Origin: a virus
DNA: 64,000 nucleotides
Strand: one strand, 5' to 3'
IMG/VR virus record: IMGVR_UViG_3300032249_001461
Span: 1-64,000 of that record
Below the pieces are notes generated by a model. The model was not told the DNA's origin, did not search any database, and saw nothing but the letters and a program-made list of their open reading frames with translations. Below, one piece after another: positions 40,776-48,499 of the stretch. Numbering within the stretch: the stretch's first letter is position 1; the number at the start of each line of letters is the position of its first letter. Position numbers and translations under genes: made by a program.

Positions 40776-41098
40776 GGAACCTCGTATTTGAGTCGGAAGT
40801 CGCTCATCAGGATTGTTTCTGCATAGTCGTATAGGCACTTCTCATTTTTGTCATCTATTTGCCTTAATCTATATACGGCCACCCGCTGATTTCCGTCCAG
40901 GTGTCCTCCCGTCAGGTATTCTATCAGCTTCTCCCCCAGGGTCTCCCTTTCCATCTCGTTTCCGTCCACGATTCTTTTGAGTATCTTCGGGGGTTTGTTG
41001 CCGTTTATCTCTATGGCTATGTCAAGGCAGCCGTCGGCCGGACCCCCTACGAGCATGGCGTCCCATTCGTATCCGTACCCCTCATCGTCCTTGATCAT
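40772..41098 (-). CDS. Small protein coupled to the aminotransferase gene
   Basis: ATG at 41098 overlaps the upstream stop (ATGA) and yields 108 residues; GTG at 41104 is an alternative. It begins MIKDDEGYGYEWDAMLVGGPADG and ends with a basic-aromatic stretch RLKYEVP. The GGPADG phrase occurs in many small phage proteins of unknown function. The stop overlaps the aminotransferase ATG by 4 bp. No catalytic motif recognised. Confidence 0.55.
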   Translation of the reverse strand: MIKDDEGYGYEWDAMLVGGPADGCLDIAIEINGNKPPKILKRIVDGNEMERETLGEKLIEYLTGGHLDGNQRVAVYRLRQIDDKNEKCLYDYAETILMSDFRLKYEVP

Positions 41099-41424
41099 AT
41101 CCACCCCTCCAACGTGGCTCTCTTTATCTCTTCCGTCGTGACTTTTCTGCCGAGGGCTTCCGAAACGCTTTTGATGAACTCTCTTTCTATCTTCTTCTGC
41201 TCCTCCACGAGGAAGTTTATCCCCTTGTGCTTGGCTTCTAGGAATCTGAGTACGTCTATTTTGAAATCAAGCTTTTTGCCGTCTATGAAAACGGCCTTTT
41301 CAACGCCGTCCTCCTGTGGGTTCGGCCCCAGCGGACGCATTTTCACTTCAAATTTTCGCTTGAAGTTGCCCTTGGCATCTAGCGGGGGTATTTCGCCTAT
41401 CATCTTTGTTCTGTCCTGTTCCAT
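41095..41424 (-). CDS. Small helical protein, first gene of the aminotransferase operon
   Basis: A 109-residue protein starting MEQDRTKMIGEIPPLDAKG, with a basic N-terminal half (FKRKFEVKMRPLG) and a helical C-terminal half (VEEQKKIEREFIKSVSEALG). CTATAAT ends 5 bp before the ATG with no Shine-Dalgarno. It overlaps the next gene by 4 bp. No family recognised. Confidence 0.5.
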   Translation of the reverse strand: MEQDRTKMIGEIPPLDAKGNFKRKFEVKMRPLGPNPQEDGVEKAVFIDGKKLDFKIDVLRFLEAKHKGINFLVEEQKKIEREFIKSVSEALGRKVTTEEIKRATLEGWI

Positions 41425-41459
41425 GTCTTATTATAGTTCAATTAGAGCCTATATACTGC
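41425..41459. promoter_or_regulatory. 35-bp divergent intergenic region with two leaderless-type promoters
   Basis: On the minus strand CTATAAT (41430-41436) ends 5 bp before the ATG at 41424. On the plus strand CTATATA (41449-41455) ends 4 bp before the ATG at 41460. Neither gene has a Shine-Dalgarno in this gap. Confidence 0.65.
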
Positions 41460-41960
41460 ATGTTGTGGATTGAATCTTCCCTGAAAGACCTGTATAAGAG
41501 CTCCGAGGATGCTTTCCCCGGCACCAGGATGAGGCAATATGCGACCCAGCCCGTGAGGGTGGAACATCTGGAGTGGGTGCCTTTTCTCGGGGTGGGAACG
41601 CTTTTCGTCAAGGCCACGGTGAGAAACGAGGGCAGGAAGAACGAATCCATAATGCTTTTCAAGGGGGTGGGCTACGGAGACGAAAAGGGCAGGATTCCCC
41701 TCATTGACTCCTCGGGCAGGAAGGTCTTTCTGAAGAGGCTTTCGGAGGCGGAGGGCGACGTGCTCGTCAGGTGCTCGTGCGGAGACTTCTTCAACAGATT
41801 CAACTACTACAACAGCCTTGATGGCTCCCTGTTTGGAAGAAAAAGACGGAAGTACGAGGGGAGGGGGCTGTGGGAGGCAAATCCCAATGGTCTGCCCGGC
41901 ATGTGCAAGCATTTGATGAAGATGACCTTGGTTTTGCGCGAATCGGGACTGTTGGTCTAG
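41460..41960 (+). CDS. SWIM-type zinc-finger protein
   Basis: The ATG at 41460 sits 4 bp after a CTATATA box (166 aa); the frame is open a little further upstream without signals. The C-terminal part has VLVRCSCGDFFNRFNYYN ... NGLPGMCKHLMKM, that is C-x-C-x(n)-C-x-H, the SWIM zinc-finger pattern that binds DNA or protein. The N-terminal half is a beta-rich domain (VEHLEWVPFLGVGTLFVKA). Likely phage-specific; partner unknown. Confidence 0.65.
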   Translation: MLWIESSLKDLYKSSEDAFPGTRMRQYATQPVRVEHLEWVPFLGVGTLFVKATVRNEGRKNESIMLFKGVGYGDEKGRIPLIDSSGRKVFLKRLSEAEGDVLVRCSCGDFFNRFNYYNSLDGSLFGRKRRKYEGRGLWEANPNGLPGMCKHLMKMTLVLRESGLLV

Positions 41961-41994
41961 TAAAGTCTTCAGCGGCTCGAATATATAATCAAGC

Positions 41995-42558
41995 ATGACA
42001 CACATGATCAATCCGAAGATAACGCCCTCCCAGAGATTTCTCATAATAGGAACCATCCTTGGGGGGAGCTCTATAATCAAGCCCACGAAGGGCAAGAACT
42101 GCTATATGTCCATGAGGGAAAAGGACTTTTCCTGGCTCAAATTCAAGGCGGAGCAACTGAAGGATCTTACCTCGCAGTCTCCAATGACCATTGAGAAGAC
42201 GAACAGGTGGCATTCCGTGTGCTATCCGCTGTTCAACGAATACCACGCGATGTTCTACGAGGGAAAGGAGAGGGTGATCCGCACGGAAGCATTGAACCTG
42301 CTGCACGACTCCAGCATAGCCATATGGTTCGGCGACGCGGGAAAGTGCAAAGGCGACAGCGTGATAATCAACACCAACATATGGGGCAAGAAGGGAACGG
42401 ATGCGATAATCGAGTACTTCCGCAGCCTGGACTGGCAGTGCGACATTGTCATGGAAAGGAAAAACTACAGAATCGGACTGGACAGGGATTCTTCGAAGGA
42501 ATTTCTCAAAATGGTTTCCTCGTATCTTCCAAAGGACAGGAAATGTGGAAGAGACTAG
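41995..42558 (+). CDS. LAGLIDADG homing endonuclease (free-standing)
   Basis: A 187-residue protein with two LAGLIDADG-type helices: RFLIIGTILGGSSIIKP near residues 14-30 and LHDSSIAIWFGDAGKCKGD near 102-120, and the NTNIWGKKGTDAIIEYF segment typical of the LAGLIDADG_2 family. The second helix has GDAG in place of the common DDG, but keeps an acidic residue. ATATATA is 7 bp before the ATG. Such nucleases spread their own gene into related phages. Confidence 0.78.
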   Translation: MTHMINPKITPSQRFLIIGTILGGSSIIKPTKGKNCYMSMREKDFSWLKFKAEQLKDLTSQSPMTIEKTNRWHSVCYPLFNEYHAMFYEGKERVIRTEALNLLHDSSIAIWFGDAGKCKGDSVIINTNIWGKKGTDAIIEYFRSLDWQCDIVMERKNYRIGLDRDSSKEFLKMVSSYLPKDRKCGRD

Positions 42559-43025
42559 GCAAGGACGGATCCAGGTGCTGGGGGTCTAGGGGAGCCGGCA
42601 TTTTCTTCACCGACGGCCGCAAGGTTCTCTTGCTCAAGAGAAGCGAGAAGGGGGACGGGTTCGGAACATGGGGGCTTCCCGGAGGCAAGGTCGAGGAAGG
42701 GGAGACCGACATAGACGCCGCGATGCGAGAGGCCAAGGAGGAGTGCGGAAGGGTTGCGGGTCAGAGGTTCGGCGACCTTCGGGAAAAGGACGGCATGCAC
42801 GAGTGGACGACCTTCTTATTCAGGGTTGACAAGCCATTCAAGTGCAGGCTCAGTGATGAGCACAGCGACTGGAAATGGGTCAAATTCAAATCTCTGGACG
42901 ATTACGAGCTGCACCCAAAACTGAAGGAGAATCTGGACAGGCATCTGAAGGCGGTGAAAAAGTCCGCGGGGAAAGGAGTCATTAAATTCAGAGAATGGCT
43001 TGAATTCAGATGCGATAGACGCTGA
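42543..43025 (+). CDS. Nudix hydrolase with a C-terminal F-R-E-W-L motif
   Basis: The ATG at 42543 (MWKRLGKDGSRCWGSRG) overlaps the homing gene end by 16 bp and gives 160 residues; the longer frame is only chance. The Nudix box GGKVEEGETDIDAAMREAKE (residues ~47-66, then ECG) is complete with REAKEE catalytic glutamates. Nudix enzymes hydrolyse nucleoside diphosphate derivatives such as oxidised dNTPs, NAD or capped RNA. The C-terminus IKFREWLEFRCDRR copies the tag normally seen at the N-terminus of other proteins here. Confidence 0.85.
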   Translation: MWKRLGKDGSRCWGSRGAGIFFTDGRKVLLLKRSEKGDGFGTWGLPGGKVEEGETDIDAAMREAKEECGRVAGQRFGDLREKDGMHEWTTFLFRVDKPFKCRLSDEHSDWKWVKFKSLDDYELHPKLKENLDRHLKAVKKSAGKGVIKFREWLEFRCDRR

Positions 43026-43054
43026 ATTCCTGATTCCCTTTCCTCCCTAAACCT

Positions 43055-43492
43055 TCAGTCCCTCACTATCGTTACGCCCGACATCGGATCTTCGGTAAGG
43101 AGCCTTTCCTTTTCTGTCCCGTTGGGATCCGCCTCGTTGAGGGGGAGATCTTCCAGAACCTTGTGCTCCACTTTGCCCGTCTTCGTTACCTGTTCGGGCT
43201 GATCCAGTATCAACTTGTTTTCCACTTTTTCCTCCTTATTTTCTTCGGCCAGGGTTCTTACCAGAACGGCCTCCCTCGGAACCATGGAAAGGAAATAGCT
43301 GTCGCCCTCCCAAGTGCCGTTGGGCTCGATCCACCTCTTTCCGTCCTTTGATGCCTTCGGAAGTTCAAGCGAGGCAGAGGCATTTCTGTTCCTGAAGAGG
43401 TAGAGTCCAGTTCCCTTCTGGTAGTAGTCCAGAGTCTGCTTCTTCTGCTGTGTTCTTTCCAGCCTGCCGACCTTCTTGCTGGTTCTTTTCAT
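43055..43492 (-). CDS. Unknown protein, possibly virion-associated
   Basis: A 145-residue hydrophilic protein: basic N-terminus MKRTSKKVGRLERTQQKKQ, then a compact part with YYQKGTGLYLFRNRNASASL and WEGDSYFLSMVPREAVLV, and an acidic Glu-rich C-terminal half. No recognised domain or catalytic motif. It stands alone between convergent Nudix and divergent micro-ORF. Confidence 0.4.
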   Translation of the reverse strand: MKRTSKKVGRLERTQQKKQTLDYYQKGTGLYLFRNRNASASLELPKASKDGKRWIEPNGTWEGDSYFLSMVPREAVLVRTLAEENKEEKVENKLILDQPEQVTKTGKVEHKVLEDLPLNEADPNGTEKERLLTEDPMSGVTIVRD

Positions 43493-43545
43493 GTTTGCCT
43501 TTTAATTTGTGTCCAGACGATATATTAGAGTAGTTAGGAGAGAAA

Positions 43546-43620
43546 ATGTCGAAAATTAAGCCCAAAAAGCGGACGGACATTGAATCAGGGAAGTTTCTAA
43601 AAGTTGATCCTTACTGTTGA
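43546..43620 (+). CDS. Possible micro-protein (24 aa) with strong ribosome site
   Basis: A TATATTAG box, then taggagagaaa and ATG at 43546, 24 codons (MSKIKPKKRTDIESGKF... ending DPYC) to TGA at 43618-43620. The very good Shine-Dalgarno and spacing argue for translation; the short length and overlap with the convergent gene end at 43611 argue for caution. Confidence 0.35.
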   Translation: MSKIKPKKRTDIESGKFLKVDPYC

Positions 43621-45617
43621 TTTTTTCTAATCATGCCCGCGAGTGGCGGAGGCCTTGATGAATCAAATTTGGGTTCAACGTAGGTTTTTGACGGGAACAT
43701 CTTGGACAACTCCTGACACAGGAATTTCAGTCCCTTGTCAACCCATGAAATTATCGTGGCCTTCTCGTTCGATCCGAGTTCAAAGGACCGTCCCAACTTA
43801 CTCAAAAGAGCTTCTGCAACTTCATCATTGCTCAGTCCTATGACATTCAGTTGGCTCTTGCAGTCCGTTTTTTCTCCTCCTCTGATTTCACCCGTGGAAG
43901 TCCTTTGTATCACTGCATCCAGGAATTTATCTGGGGACATGACTCTTCCGTAAGCGTCGCAATTGAGTCCAAACTTTAGACACACCGCAATCGCCCATTT
44001 TGGATTGCGGCTTTTCAGCCTTGACAATGCCAGTGCGAGTTTTTTGATAAGTTCGCTTCTTTCGTTTCCTGCCATTACTTCGCCGGCGGGCGTGGAGCTT
44101 CTCCTTGATATTCCAGAGTCCGAATCGCCTTGCGCCCCCCTGCCGTATGCTCTTTCGTCGTCGGTGGGCGAGGCGGCGTCCCAAGATGATCCGTCGTCCT
44201 TGGACCCCATCACGCTCATGAAGCTCGGGCCTGATTTTGACCTTTTCAGGAAGTAGGTCCTGTAGTTCTGGAGCGTGGCTATCATCTTGTCGGGATCTAG
44301 AGATAGTATGGCTGGGTTTCTTGGTGCCTTGGAAAATACGTCTTTTATTATCTCAAACCTGAACCTTTCTTTTTCGGGCATGCTTTCAGGAGCGTATTCG
44401 CCTTCTTTTCCACCCTTGAATTTGTTCAAATAGTCTATGTATGATTCAAGACTTGTGGGAGTCTTTCCTTCCGCCTGATCCTTCAGAGCTTCTTTGACGT
44501 CAACATTGATTCTGCTGCTCTTCTTGTCCCTGTTGGAGTATTCGTCCCTTGTCCCCTTGCTCGGGGATAGCGCTATTCTCCTTTCATCCTCGGCCTTGGC
44601 GGGCTCCTTGTAAAGCAGTCTCTTGAAGTGATCTAGGATTTCGTCTACGAAATCGTCGTCTTCAAGTTCGTTGGATGAGGTGCCGAATTTGCTCTTGTCA
44701 CTCCTCAATCCGCCCCAAGGACTGAGTCCCCCTCGTCTTCTAGGTCTTTTTGAAACCTTGTCCATCATTCTCAGGATGAACTTGTTGGCGAGTTCCTCGG
44801 CGTCATACAGCTTCATTCCGTAGCCTCCGGCTCCAGTGTTCCTGCTGGATCGTGCCAAATACGAGTACTGCTGGGCGAACACCGAGTACAGAATTGTAAA
44901 AAAATCTTTCCTGGCTCTGGTGATGTTCTTCTTCACTTGCTCGTCAGTGATGCCAGCGGGTATTTCATTGCCCGATTCCTCGGCGGCGTCGTAGAAGGCC
45001 TTTTCCAACATAGAATCTATCTGCTCCCTGCTATACTCGGGGCTTCCTTCCTTGGTGCGCGAGGACATGAGCTCTTCCACATCAATATAGCCGAGATTCT
45101 TTAGAATGGGGATCGCATCTTCCATTTTGAAGTCGTCTTCCATCACATCCTGAAGGGAGATGTCGTCGTCTTCGCCGCCGTCTTGTTCGGAATCCCGACC
45201 GTATCCTGGGTCGCTTTTCATCCTCATGGCCTGGATCTGTCGGACGGCCTCCCTTCTCTTGAGCATTCCATCCCATCTCATCCACAAGGCCGCGTCTTTT
45301 AGTGCTTTTGCGGCCTCCCGTTCGGAAGTGATAACCTTGCCGTCTTCAAGACGTATTTTCATCTTGGATTCTGGCTCGTTGTTGTCCCGCTCCTGCTCCT
45401 GTTCCTGGCTGGAGTTCACCGGCTTTGCGTCCTCCGAGCCGGAGAAGGGGTCGTCCAGTTCGGCGGGAGTTCCTTCGTCATCCTCATCCTCCATGGATTC
45501 AAGAAAAAACCGGGCCGTCTTTCTGACTGCCATTTCCGCGATTGTCTCGTTCAGGGCGGGTTCGTAGACCTCCGTCCTAATTCTGTCGAGTTCCAGCCAC
45601 TCTTTGAGACAAAGCAT
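43611..45617 (-). CDS. Large tagged protein with sigma-factor-like patterns
   Basis: A 668-residue protein starting MLCLKEWLELDRIRTE, a head-targeting-like tag. It is acidic and low-complexity up to ~residue 160. Residues ~225-285 (RARKDFFTILYSVFAQQYSY ... YDAEELANKFILRMMDK) resemble sigma-70 region 2 (core-binding, D-A-E-E/D-L). Residues ~530-650 (LALALSRLKSRNPKWAIAV, GLSNDEVAEALLSKLG, SWVDKGLKFLCQEL) resemble region 4 HTH. The match is by pattern only and could be chance. If right, this would be a sigma-like factor carried in the virion. aagggga lies before the ATG. Confidence 0.45.
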   Translation of the reverse strand: MLCLKEWLELDRIRTEVYEPALNETIAEMAVRKTARFFLESMEDEDDEGTPAELDDPFSGSEDAKPVNSSQEQEQERDNNEPESKMKIRLEDGKVITSEREAAKALKDAALWMRWDGMLKRREAVRQIQAMRMKSDPGYGRDSEQDGGEDDDISLQDVMEDDFKMEDAIPILKNLGYIDVEELMSSRTKEGSPEYSREQIDSMLEKAFYDAAEESGNEIPAGITDEQVKKNITRARKDFFTILYSVFAQQYSYLARSSRNTGAGGYGMKLYDAEELANKFILRMMDKVSKRPRRRGGLSPWGGLRSDKSKFGTSSNELEDDDFVDEILDHFKRLLYKEPAKAEDERRIALSPSKGTRDEYSNRDKKSSRINVDVKEALKDQAEGKTPTSLESYIDYLNKFKGGKEGEYAPESMPEKERFRFEIIKDVFSKAPRNPAILSLDPDKMIATLQNYRTYFLKRSKSGPSFMSVMGSKDDGSSWDAASPTDDERAYGRGAQGDSDSGISRRSSTPAGEVMAGNERSELIKKLALALSRLKSRNPKWAIAVCLKFGLNCDAYGRVMSPDKFLDAVIQRTSTGEIRGGEKTDCKSQLNVIGLSNDEVAEALLSKLGRSFELGSNEKATIISWVDKGLKFLCQELSKMFPSKTYVEPKFDSSRPPPLAGMIRKNQQ

Positions 45618-45715
45618 TTTTAGAATCCCCTTTTAATTAGCATTGAACTATATATGTCTTAAGAAAAACATTCCGAAGCAACTATATAATCCGAGCCCCT
45701 TTTTTGGAGATAGAT

Positions 45716-45982
45716 ATGAAATCATTTTTGGACTGGTTGAAAGAGGAAAGGCTGGAGCTCCCGACCTTCACGGACGCGGGCGAAGCGGAAGGAAATGTTG
45801 ATGCTCCCGCCGGGAAGAAGACTGTGGAGGAGAAGACGAAGAGAACCGGACTTAGCGCCAACTATCCTCCGGCCTATGTTTCGGGCCAGTACCCGCACAA
45901 GTATTTCAATCCCTCCAAGGCTACGGCTGACCTCGACATAAAGAACATCGAGGACAAGAACGTCGTAACCCCCGAGGAGTAG
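45716..45982 (+). CDS. Tagged small protein, candidate internal head protein
   Basis: ATG at 45716 behind tttggag gives MKSFLDWLKEERLELPTFTD (88 aa); an in-frame ATG at 45704 is less well placed. The middle is Lys/Glu-rich and the end has NYPPAYVSGQYPHKYFNP. CTATATA lies about 35 bp upstream of the ATG. Three bases separate it from the next gene. Packaging is inferred from the tag. Confidence 0.55.
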   Translation: MKSFLDWLKEERLELPTFTDAGEAEGNVDAPAGKKTVEEKTKRTGLSANYPPAYVSGQYPHKYFNPSKATADLDIKNIEDKNVVTPEE

Positions 45983-45984
45983 TC

Positions 45985-46233
45985 ATGGGTTGCGGATGCG
46001 GCGGAGGAAAAAACCTCCGTTCCACGAGGAGTTCTTCCACGCCCACGCCGGCACAGACCGGCACGAATGTGAGGCAGGTTCAGCTGCAGTCTGCGCAGAG
46101 GCAGGCTCTTATTCAGCAGGCCAGGGAGAGAATAAACCAGAACCAGGTCAATTCCCTGGACACCGAGGCGGAGAGAAAAAGAAGGATTCAGGTGTCCCTG
46201 AGAAACAGGAACATGAGGCCGAGGGAAAACTAG
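45985..46233 (+). CDS. Small MGCGCGGG-type phage protein
   Basis: An 82-residue protein starting MGCGCGGGKNLRS and continuing with a Ser/Thr/Pro linker and a Gln/Arg-rich helix (SAQRQALIQQARERINQNQ). Cys-Gly N-termini like this are common in T4-type phages, with no known role; Cys3/Cys5 could bind metal. It follows the tagged gene by 2 bp and meets the convergent LolA-like gene. Confidence 0.5.
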   Translation: MGCGCGGGKNLRSTRSSSTPTPAQTGTNVRQVQLQSAQRQALIQQARERINQNQVNSLDTEAERKRRIQVSLRNRNMRPREN

Positions 46234-46970
46234 AATCCGATCAGGCTTATCTTTTTCATCCCCTCCGGCATTTTTATTTCGGGCGGTTCGTCTGTGTTGA
46301 TGACCACGTTCTTCATCTCAAAATCCAAAGATGCGTTCTCCTCGTGCCAGAATACATTCACTTCCTTTGGGATTTCAAAGCCGTCTATTTTCTGATGGGA
46401 TTTGAAAGTCGCCGTCATCATGGGGAGCCCATCTCTGTGGTATGTCACTCCCTTCATCTTGTCGTCTTTGAAGAGCACGCATTTGACGAGGTCGCCCTCG
46501 GAGCGCGTAAGGCACGCGACCCCTTCTTGAACGGAAATTGATTCCCATATGATCTCGTCCACGCCAAGAGCCGAAGTGATGAGGTCTGGCCTCATGGGCA
46601 GGACGACCCTTGTGGATGAAATCTTGGGCAGAGGGCAGTGGTATATGGATTCTTTGTCAAAATCCCGCATCCAGAACCAGTAGTCCCTTCCATCCGTCCC
46701 TATCTCGGCCTGTTTTCTTCCGAAAAACGAGCTCGTGACCGCAAGTACCTTGGATGGCTTTATGTAAACAACCTCCGTCTTGGCGCCTATTGAGGATACA
46801 TTGCAAGAAATGCTCTTTATGGAAGAGACGGAGGCGTTGAAGTCGCGTATGTGTCCAACAACCTCCTCTTCGCTTGGGATGCGTGCTGGCTCCTCCGTCT
46901 TGGGGAGGATGAGAAAGAGGACCAATAGGAATGCCGCAAATGATGCGGCCAAAAATGCTTTGCGGTACAT
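46230..46970 (-). CDS. Membrane-anchored LolA-like protein
   Basis: A 246-residue protein with an N-terminal hydrophobic anchor or signal (RKAFLAASFAAFLLVLFLIL) and a periplasmic beta domain. The order of segments (GTDGRDYWFWMRDFDKESIY, VTYHRDGLPMMTATFKSHQ, IPKEVNVFW) is like LolA/LolB or DUF4292-type lipoprotein carriers that make a half-barrel binding lipid. It lies divergent to a tagged acidic protein; TAATATA overlaps its ATG. A role at the host envelope is inferred. Confidence 0.5.
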   Translation of the reverse strand: MYRKAFLAASFAAFLLVLFLILPKTEEPARIPSEEEVVGHIRDFNASVSSIKSISCNVSSIGAKTEVVYIKPSKVLAVTSSFFGRKQAEIGTDGRDYWFWMRDFDKESIYHCPLPKISSTRVVLPMRPDLITSALGVDEIIWESISVQEGVACLTRSEGDLVKCVLFKDDKMKGVTYHRDGLPMMTATFKSHQKIDGFEIPKEVNVFWHEENASLDFEMKNVVINTDEPPEIKMPEGMKKISLIGF

Positions 46971-47004
46971 ATATATTAGGTCACTTATTTACACCGGAGT
47001 CATC

Positions 47005-47820
47005 ATGCTTTCGTACAAGGACTACAAGAAACTCAACGAATCGCTCTACGGAGCATTCAATCTCGGTCTGAAGGGCGCCAACGTGGTTGGGGGAATCGTC
47101 AGCGCATCATCGGTCAACGGCACTGAAGCGGCTCTCGAGGCCAGGGCCGAGGAGGCCATCGAGGAAGCCAAGAAGATGAAGAAGAAGATGGAGTCGGACG
47201 AGGAGCATGACGAGGAAGAGGTCGAAGAGAAGGATTCCGACGAAGGCGAGGACTCGGACGAAGATCATGACGAAGAAGAGCATGACGACGAAGAGAGCGA
47301 AGAAGAGGAAGATTCCGAAGAGGACTCCGACGAAGAGGACGAAGAGGAGTCCGATCCCAAATTCATGAAGAAGAAGGCCAAGAAGGAGTGGGCCGAGGTC
47401 CTTGCCGATCTAGAGGCAGTCTTGGAGGACGTATCAAACGAGGCCAACCTTGCAGAAATAAAGAAAGGCCTGGAGATCATCAGGGAGGGCGCGAAGAAGG
47501 GCCACAAGAAGGGCTGCGACTGCAATTTCTGCAAGAGCGTCAAGGCCAAAAAGGAAGGCAAAGACGAGGGAGATGACGAAGGCCTGACGGCCGGACAGAA
47601 GAAGCTTCCCAAGGCCCTACAGGACGCCATCCTCGCGAAGAAGGACAAGAAGGGCGACAAAGAAGACAAGAAGTGCGGGAAGTACATGAAGGAGGACGAT
47701 GCCGCGTGGTGGAACAGCGTCAACAGCATGCTCGGAACCGAGGACCAGAAGGGCTGGGACGGTTGGACTGAGGTGGGCGAAATAGAGACTGCCATAAGGG
47801 ACGAGCAGAACCCCGTATGA
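47005..47820 (+). CDS. Very acidic tagged protein, candidate internal head protein
   Basis: The ATG at 47005 behind ccggagt is the likely start (271 aa): MLSYKDYKKLNESLYGAF, a relaxed tag with LNE-S. Residues ~60-120 are almost only Asp, Glu and Ser. Then come Lys-rich stretches with CDCNFC, a possible metal site, and an aromatic C-terminus. The frame opens upstream to 46780 but that part is antisense to the LolA-like gene. Extreme acidity with a head tag would suit a protein that displaces or neutralises basic partners. Confidence 0.6.
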   Translation: MLSYKDYKKLNESLYGAFNLGLKGANVVGGIVSASSVNGTEAALEARAEEAIEEAKKMKKKMESDEEHDEEEVEEKDSDEGEDSDEDHDEEEHDDEESEEEEDSEEDSDEEDEEESDPKFMKKKAKKEWAEVLADLEAVLEDVSNEANLAEIKKGLEIIREGAKKGHKKGCDCNFCKSVKAKKEGKDEGDDEGLTAGQKKLPKALQDAILAKKDKKGDKEDKKCGKYMKEDDAAWWNSVNSMLGTEDQKGWDGWTEVGEIETAIRDEQNPV

Positions 47821-47963
47821 TAAAAGAACAAGTCCTAATACTAAAAGTCATATACGAGGACGAAGAAAAAAATCCTCCGCACACATGGAACTGGACCGAT
47901 CTTGTGGGTGGAGGACACAAAGTGGAAGTGATGAACCACGGAGCGTCCGAAAAGGCGGACTAA
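47817..47963 (+). CDS. Small protein coupled to the acidic tagged gene (48 aa)
   Basis: The ATG at 47817 overlaps the upstream TGA (ATGA) and opens 48 codons to TAA at 47961-47963. The product starts MIKEQVLILKVIYEDEEKNP and includes HTWNWTDLV. Small proteins with NPP-x-x-W-x-W-x-x-L are common in T4-type phages; no function is known. Coupling and this pattern support that it is real. Confidence 0.6.
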   Translation: MIKEQVLILKVIYEDEEKNPPHTWNWTDLVGGGHKVEVMNHGASEKAD

Positions 47964-48013
47964 AACCCATTTGTTGACCATATATAACTATGTGGTAACA
48001 ACAAGGAGGTTGT

Positions 48014-48499
48014 ATGTTCAAATTCAAAGATAAGGCCAATCCCGTAGGCGTAATACACAAGGTCTCGGAGATTGAGGAAAAGCTCGTCAAATACGCAAGA
48101 ATGTGGGACGAGCAGAGGGCGAGGGGCTTCTGGCTGTCAAAGTCCGACAGGTCCAGGCTCACCCATTTCATGCTGGTCGCCCTTGATGACTTCATGATTT
48201 CGGTTGCGATTCTGTCCATACCCGGCCCCGACAAGAAGGCAACCGTGCTGGATGCGATGGACAGGCTCTATGAGTACACCGTACGCGAGGCTCTGCCCAT
48301 ATGGCTGAGGCCGTTCGCCGAGCCCGTAAAGCAGTATGTGGTATATGTCCTTGTGTCGTTTGCGATCGACTGGGCAGTGCAGAAGTACAATACCGGAAGC
48401 TGGGGCAGGACGGTGGAGACCAGCGCCCTTGCAAGAATCCTGAAGAAGGCGGGCTGCGAGTCATTTCCGTGCGTCAGGTGCTCAAGGAGGGAAGCATGA
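48014..48499 (+). CDS. Unknown helical protein before the subtilisin gene
   Basis: A 161-residue protein behind a perfect aaggaggt Shine-Dalgarno and a CATATAT box 35 bp upstream. It is helical (VSEIEEKLVKYARMWDEQRA) with a moderately hydrophobic region (VKQYVVYVLVSFAIDWAV) that may contact membrane. Its TGA overlaps the ATG of the protease gene, so they are co-translated; it could be a chaperone, inhibitor or anchor for it. No family recognised. Confidence 0.5.
   Translation: MFKFKDKANPVGVIHKVSEIEEKLVKYARMWDEQRARGFWLSKSDRSRLTHFMLVALDDFMISVAILSIPGPDKKATVLDAMDRLYEYTVREALPIWLRPFAEPVKQYVVYVLVSFAIDWAVQKYNTGSWGRTVETSALARILKKAGCESFPCVRCSRREA

Noticed and set aside
46780-47004. N-terminal extension of the acidic tagged protein
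   Set aside because: This part is antisense to the LolA-like gene, and the ATG at 47005 has a ribosome site and gives the recurring tag.
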